This document shows positions 61,865-64,000 of a stretch of DNA of 64,000 nt, piece by piece. The stretch comes from Leucobacter tenebrionis. Its GTDB lineage: Bacteria > Actinomycetota > Actinomycetes > Actinomycetales > Microbacteriaceae. Position 1 is the first letter of the stretch. Each line of letters begins with the position of its first letter. The stretch is from assembly GCF_019884725.1 (NCBI RefSeq), contig NZ_CP082322.1:1178001-1242000 (forward strand), read 5' to 3'. The notes beneath the pieces were generated by a model. The model was not told where the DNA came from and did not search any database. It worked only from the letters and a program-made list of their open reading frames with translations. The translations under genes were made by a program, and so were the position numbers.

Positions 61865-62662
61865 TCAGGCGGGTGGGCCTCTGTGGCGCACCGTTACGCC
61901 TTTCCCGAACTCTACTGCACTCGGGGTTTTGGGTGCCACCTCGTCGTGCGACGCATGCGCACCGCGCGTGTCCCGGCGGCGCGCATGACAGAGCGCCACG
62001 ACGGCGACCACCCGCCCGCCCGCCGCCTCGAGTGCTTCTCGGCAGGCCAGCGCGGTTGCGCCGGTGGTGATCACGTCGTCCACCAGGATGATCTCCCGCC
62101 CTCGCAGCACCGCGCGCCTAGCGCGTCTCACGGCGACCCGCCTCGCGTTCTCCGCGCGGTCCGCGACGCTGAGGCCGACCTGGCCTCGCCGCCCGCGGCC
62201 GGCCCGCAGCGCGGCGACGCGCAGCACGCGGATCCCCTGCCCGCGCAGAGCCGCGGTCACCAGCAGGTCCACATGCCGATAGCCTCGGCGACGCTCTGAG
62301 GAGCGACGCGACGGCGCCGTGACGACGACGGGAGCCGCGGGGCCCCGACAGCGGGCGAGCGCCTCGCGCAACGGGGTTCGCAGCTGCGCGCCCAGCTCGC
62401 GGCCGAGCCCCACCCGGCCGCCGTGCTTGAAGGCGACGAGCGCCGCGCGCAGCGGGCCGTCGTAGACGCCCCTCGCGAAGCAGAGCACTCCGATATCGGG
62501 CTGCAGCGGCTCGGATGGACGCCGCAGTTCGACCAGGCAGGGCAGGCAGCAATCGCGGTCGGCTTCGCCGCAGCTCACGCATGCCGTCGGCCAGAGCAGC
62601 GCCAGGAGATCGAGGAGGGTCTCGGTGACTTTCGCGATGAGGGACATACTCAGATCCTGCAT
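61865..62662 (-). CDS. ComF-family phosphoribosyltransferase-like protein
   Basis: A 265-residue protein. The start is ATG 62662; 62647 has a better ribosome site. A zinc knuckle is suggested by CVSCGEADRDCCLPC near residue 28. A type I PRTase core has the PRPP loop VDDVITTGAT (about residue 205). The N-terminal part suits ComF proteins, which function in DNA uptake in some bacteria and are widespread elsewhere with unclear role. The C-terminus is Arg-rich. It is between lpqB and hpf, the standard order. Confidence 0.85.
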   Translation of the reverse strand: MQDLSMSLIAKVTETLLDLLALLWPTACVSCGEADRDCCLPCLVELRRPSEPLQPDIGVLCFARGVYDGPLRAALVAFKHGGRVGLGRELGAQLRTPLREALARCRGPAAPVVVTAPSRRSSERRRGYRHVDLLVTAALRGQGIRVLRVAALRAGRGRRGQVGLSVADRAENARRVAVRRARRAVLRGREIILVDDVITTGATALACREALEAAGGRVVAVVALCHARRRDTRGAHASHDEVAPKTPSAVEFGKGVTVRHRGPPA

Positions 62663-62765
62663 CCCGCGGGCGCCTCCGTCGGGCTCCCGGGGCGAATCTG
62701 TGGAGAAGACGGCGGGATCCCCATGATCTCCCTCGTTGTGAGCGAAGTCCCCCCGTTTCGCCCCG

Positions 62766-64000
62766 CTACCCGCGTTTCGCGAGCAGGTCCACGTCCACGG
62801 CCGAGCGCTGCCACCCGCCTGCCTGCGCCGAGAAGAGGTCGCCCTTCTCGCCGAGGACCCGCATCTGCGTGCCTCCGCCGCCGCCCGAGACGCGGGAGGC
62901 GCCCGGCACCGATCCGCCCTGCTCCCCGCTGAGCTTGCCCGGTCCTCCGAGCGTCACCTTGCCCGCGCCGTCGACCCTGGTCAGCGCCACGAGGTTCTGC
63001 TGGCCGACCCAGTCGAGATCGACGGGGTCCCCGGGCGCCCACATCTGGATGTCGGCCTCCTCGGTCGTCGCCACGGGCACGCCGTTCTCATCGCGTATCA
63101 CCCCCGCTACGAGCACCTGCGAGCCGGTCTCCCCCGGTACGAGGGCCGCGATCCTCGCCCCCTCGGGCGATATCCTCACCGCCGCCGGACTCCTCCCGGC
63201 CAGCCACGGAGCGGGTACGGAGATCGACGAGCCGTCGGGCCCCCAGACCTGCAGCTGCTGCGCCGTCGCAGGCTGAACCGTCCACACGTAGTCGAACACG
63301 TCGACGCTCGGCTCGAGCAGCCCGTCGCGAGCGTCGACGAGCACCTGTCCGGAGTCGTCGATGCGCGTCACTCCCTCGTCGTTCAGCACGGCGGCCACCC
63401 CGCCGTCGAGGGAGAGGGACACCGCCTCGGGATGGAAGTCGGCGAGGGTGCCGGCGAAGCCCGTCGCCGGTTTGAATCCCCCGGCGATCAGCGACCCGAA
63501 CCTGCCGCCCCTCAGCACGGCGGGCTCATACACCTCGGTGAGCACGTGCGGCCCCTCGTCGTCATCCGGCACCTGCGCCTGCGCGCCGTCCACGTACAGG
63601 TCGACCCCGTTGACATCCGCCGCCGTCTGCAGGCTCATCCGCAGCTGCTGATAGGCCTCGGCGAGACCCGCTTGACCGCCCTGCAGCAGAGCCCCGCTGA
63701 GATCCACTCGCACGCGGCCGTCGTCGACGGGCACCGTGTTCGAGACGAGCGTCGTTCCCGACGGGAATCCGCTGTGCACCGACTCGCGCAGCCGCTCCGA
63801 CGGGCCCTCGAGCAGCGTGCGCACGATGGCGGTCGGCAGCGATGCCCGGTTGAGGAACCACCGGGTATCGGGCACGAGCATATCGCCGGGGCCCACGAAG
63901 TACAGCTGCCTGGCCGACCACGTGGAGGTGAACGTGGTGCTGTCGAGGATGATGCCGGCGGGAGCCGAGGCGATCCGCCATTCCCCCTCGACCCGGGTGA
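62766..64000 (-). CDS. lpqB: LpqB lipoprotein (partial, C-terminal part)
   Basis: The gene continues past the right edge, so the N-terminus is missing (an internal ATG at 63896 is not the start). At least 411 residues are seen: a GerMN-like domain (SGFPSGTTLVSNTVPVDDGRVRVDLSGALLQ), then a beta-propeller-type region (SLSLDGGVAAVLNDEGV, GARIAALVPGETGS). In Actinobacteria LpqB works with the MtrAB two-component system, whose genes should lie just right of the window. The product is a membrane-bound lipoprotein. Confidence 0.88.
   Translation of the reverse strand, partial: TRVEGEWRIASAPAGIILDSTTFTSTWSARQLYFVGPGDMLVPDTRWFLNRASLPTAIVRTLLEGPSERLRESVHSGFPSGTTLVSNTVPVDDGRVRVDLSGALLQGGQAGLAEAYQQLRMSLQTAADVNGVDLYVDGAQAQVPDDDEGPHVLTEVYEPAVLRGGRFGSLIAGGFKPATGFAGTLADFHPEAVSLSLDGGVAAVLNDEGVTRIDDSGQVLVDARDGLLEPSVDVFDYVWTVQPATAQQLQVWGPDGSSISVPAPWLAGRSPAAVRISPEGARIAALVPGETGSQVLVAGVIRDENGVPVATTEEADIQMWAPGDPVDLDWVGQQNLVALTRVDGAGKVTLGGPGKLSGEQGGSVPGASRVSGGGGGTQMRVLGEKGDLFSAQAGGWQRSAVDVDLLAKRG

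Overview
The window is high-GC actinobacterial DNA, most probably from a Microbacteriaceae genus such as Leucobacter. That placement is an inference from the IdeR, LpqB, HtaA, XPB and DUF7882 families, from the actinobacterial gene order secA-hpf-comF-lpqB, and from the many start codons lying 6-8 nt downstream of a TANNNT -10 element (leaderless transcripts). No database search was possible.

1-22,012 is the late half of a siphovirus-type prophage, almost all on the + strand. In order it carries the end of the terminase large subunit, a Mu-gp29-like portal, a ClpP-type head protease with a nested scaffold start, a decoration protein, the major capsid, head-tail connector proteins, the major tail protein, tail chaperones G and GT joined by a -1 frameshift, and a tape measure with eleven 22-residue repeats. 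The tail tip follows: distal tail and hub proteins, an M23 peptidase, a knob-domain fibre and an M14-type carboxypeptidase. Then come lysis genes (a CHAP endolysin with a possible second start, and small membrane proteins including a holin) and a right-end accessory block (lipoprotein, DUF7882, SRAP, a LexA-box gene, small proteins). The prophage abuts the 3' end of a tRNA-Arg(CCT) gene, the likely attachment site. Integrase, repressor and replication genes are not in the window and should lie to the left.

22,012-30,142 is host chromosome: an NlpC/P60-like secreted protein, NADP-type glutamate dehydrogenase, the iron regulator IdeR, SerC, a DUF3027 protein, a cold-shock protein, a small membrane protein and a helicase-associated protein. 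The XPB helicase follows at 30,352-32,028.

32,039-40,266 is a self-contained carbohydrate island. A minus-strand operon holds permease, lipoprotein, double ATPase, SIS isomerase, FGGY kinase and a transaldolase-like aldolase. A divergent SorC-type regulator is followed by a ribulose-phosphate-3-epimerase homologue. It reads as import, phosphorylation, isomerisation or epimerisation, and aldol cleavage of an unidentified ketose or polyol.

40,324-46,338 holds two two-component systems, the second divergent from an ABC-2 export pair. A DUF559-like gene at about 46.5-47.6 kb is bracketed by two copies of a structured intergenic repeat. It is followed by a stand-alone groEL with two tandem CIRCE-like operators and by a LytR_C-domain protein. 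50,654-54,898 is a haem-uptake locus (hmuT, hmuUV, HtaA-domain protein) with an IdeR-box-like site. The end of the window holds a DMT-type transporter, tRNA-Thr(TGT), a DsbA-like protein, secA, a dolichyl-phosphate-mannose-synthase-like glycosyltransferase, hpf, a ComF-family protein and the 3' part of lpqB.
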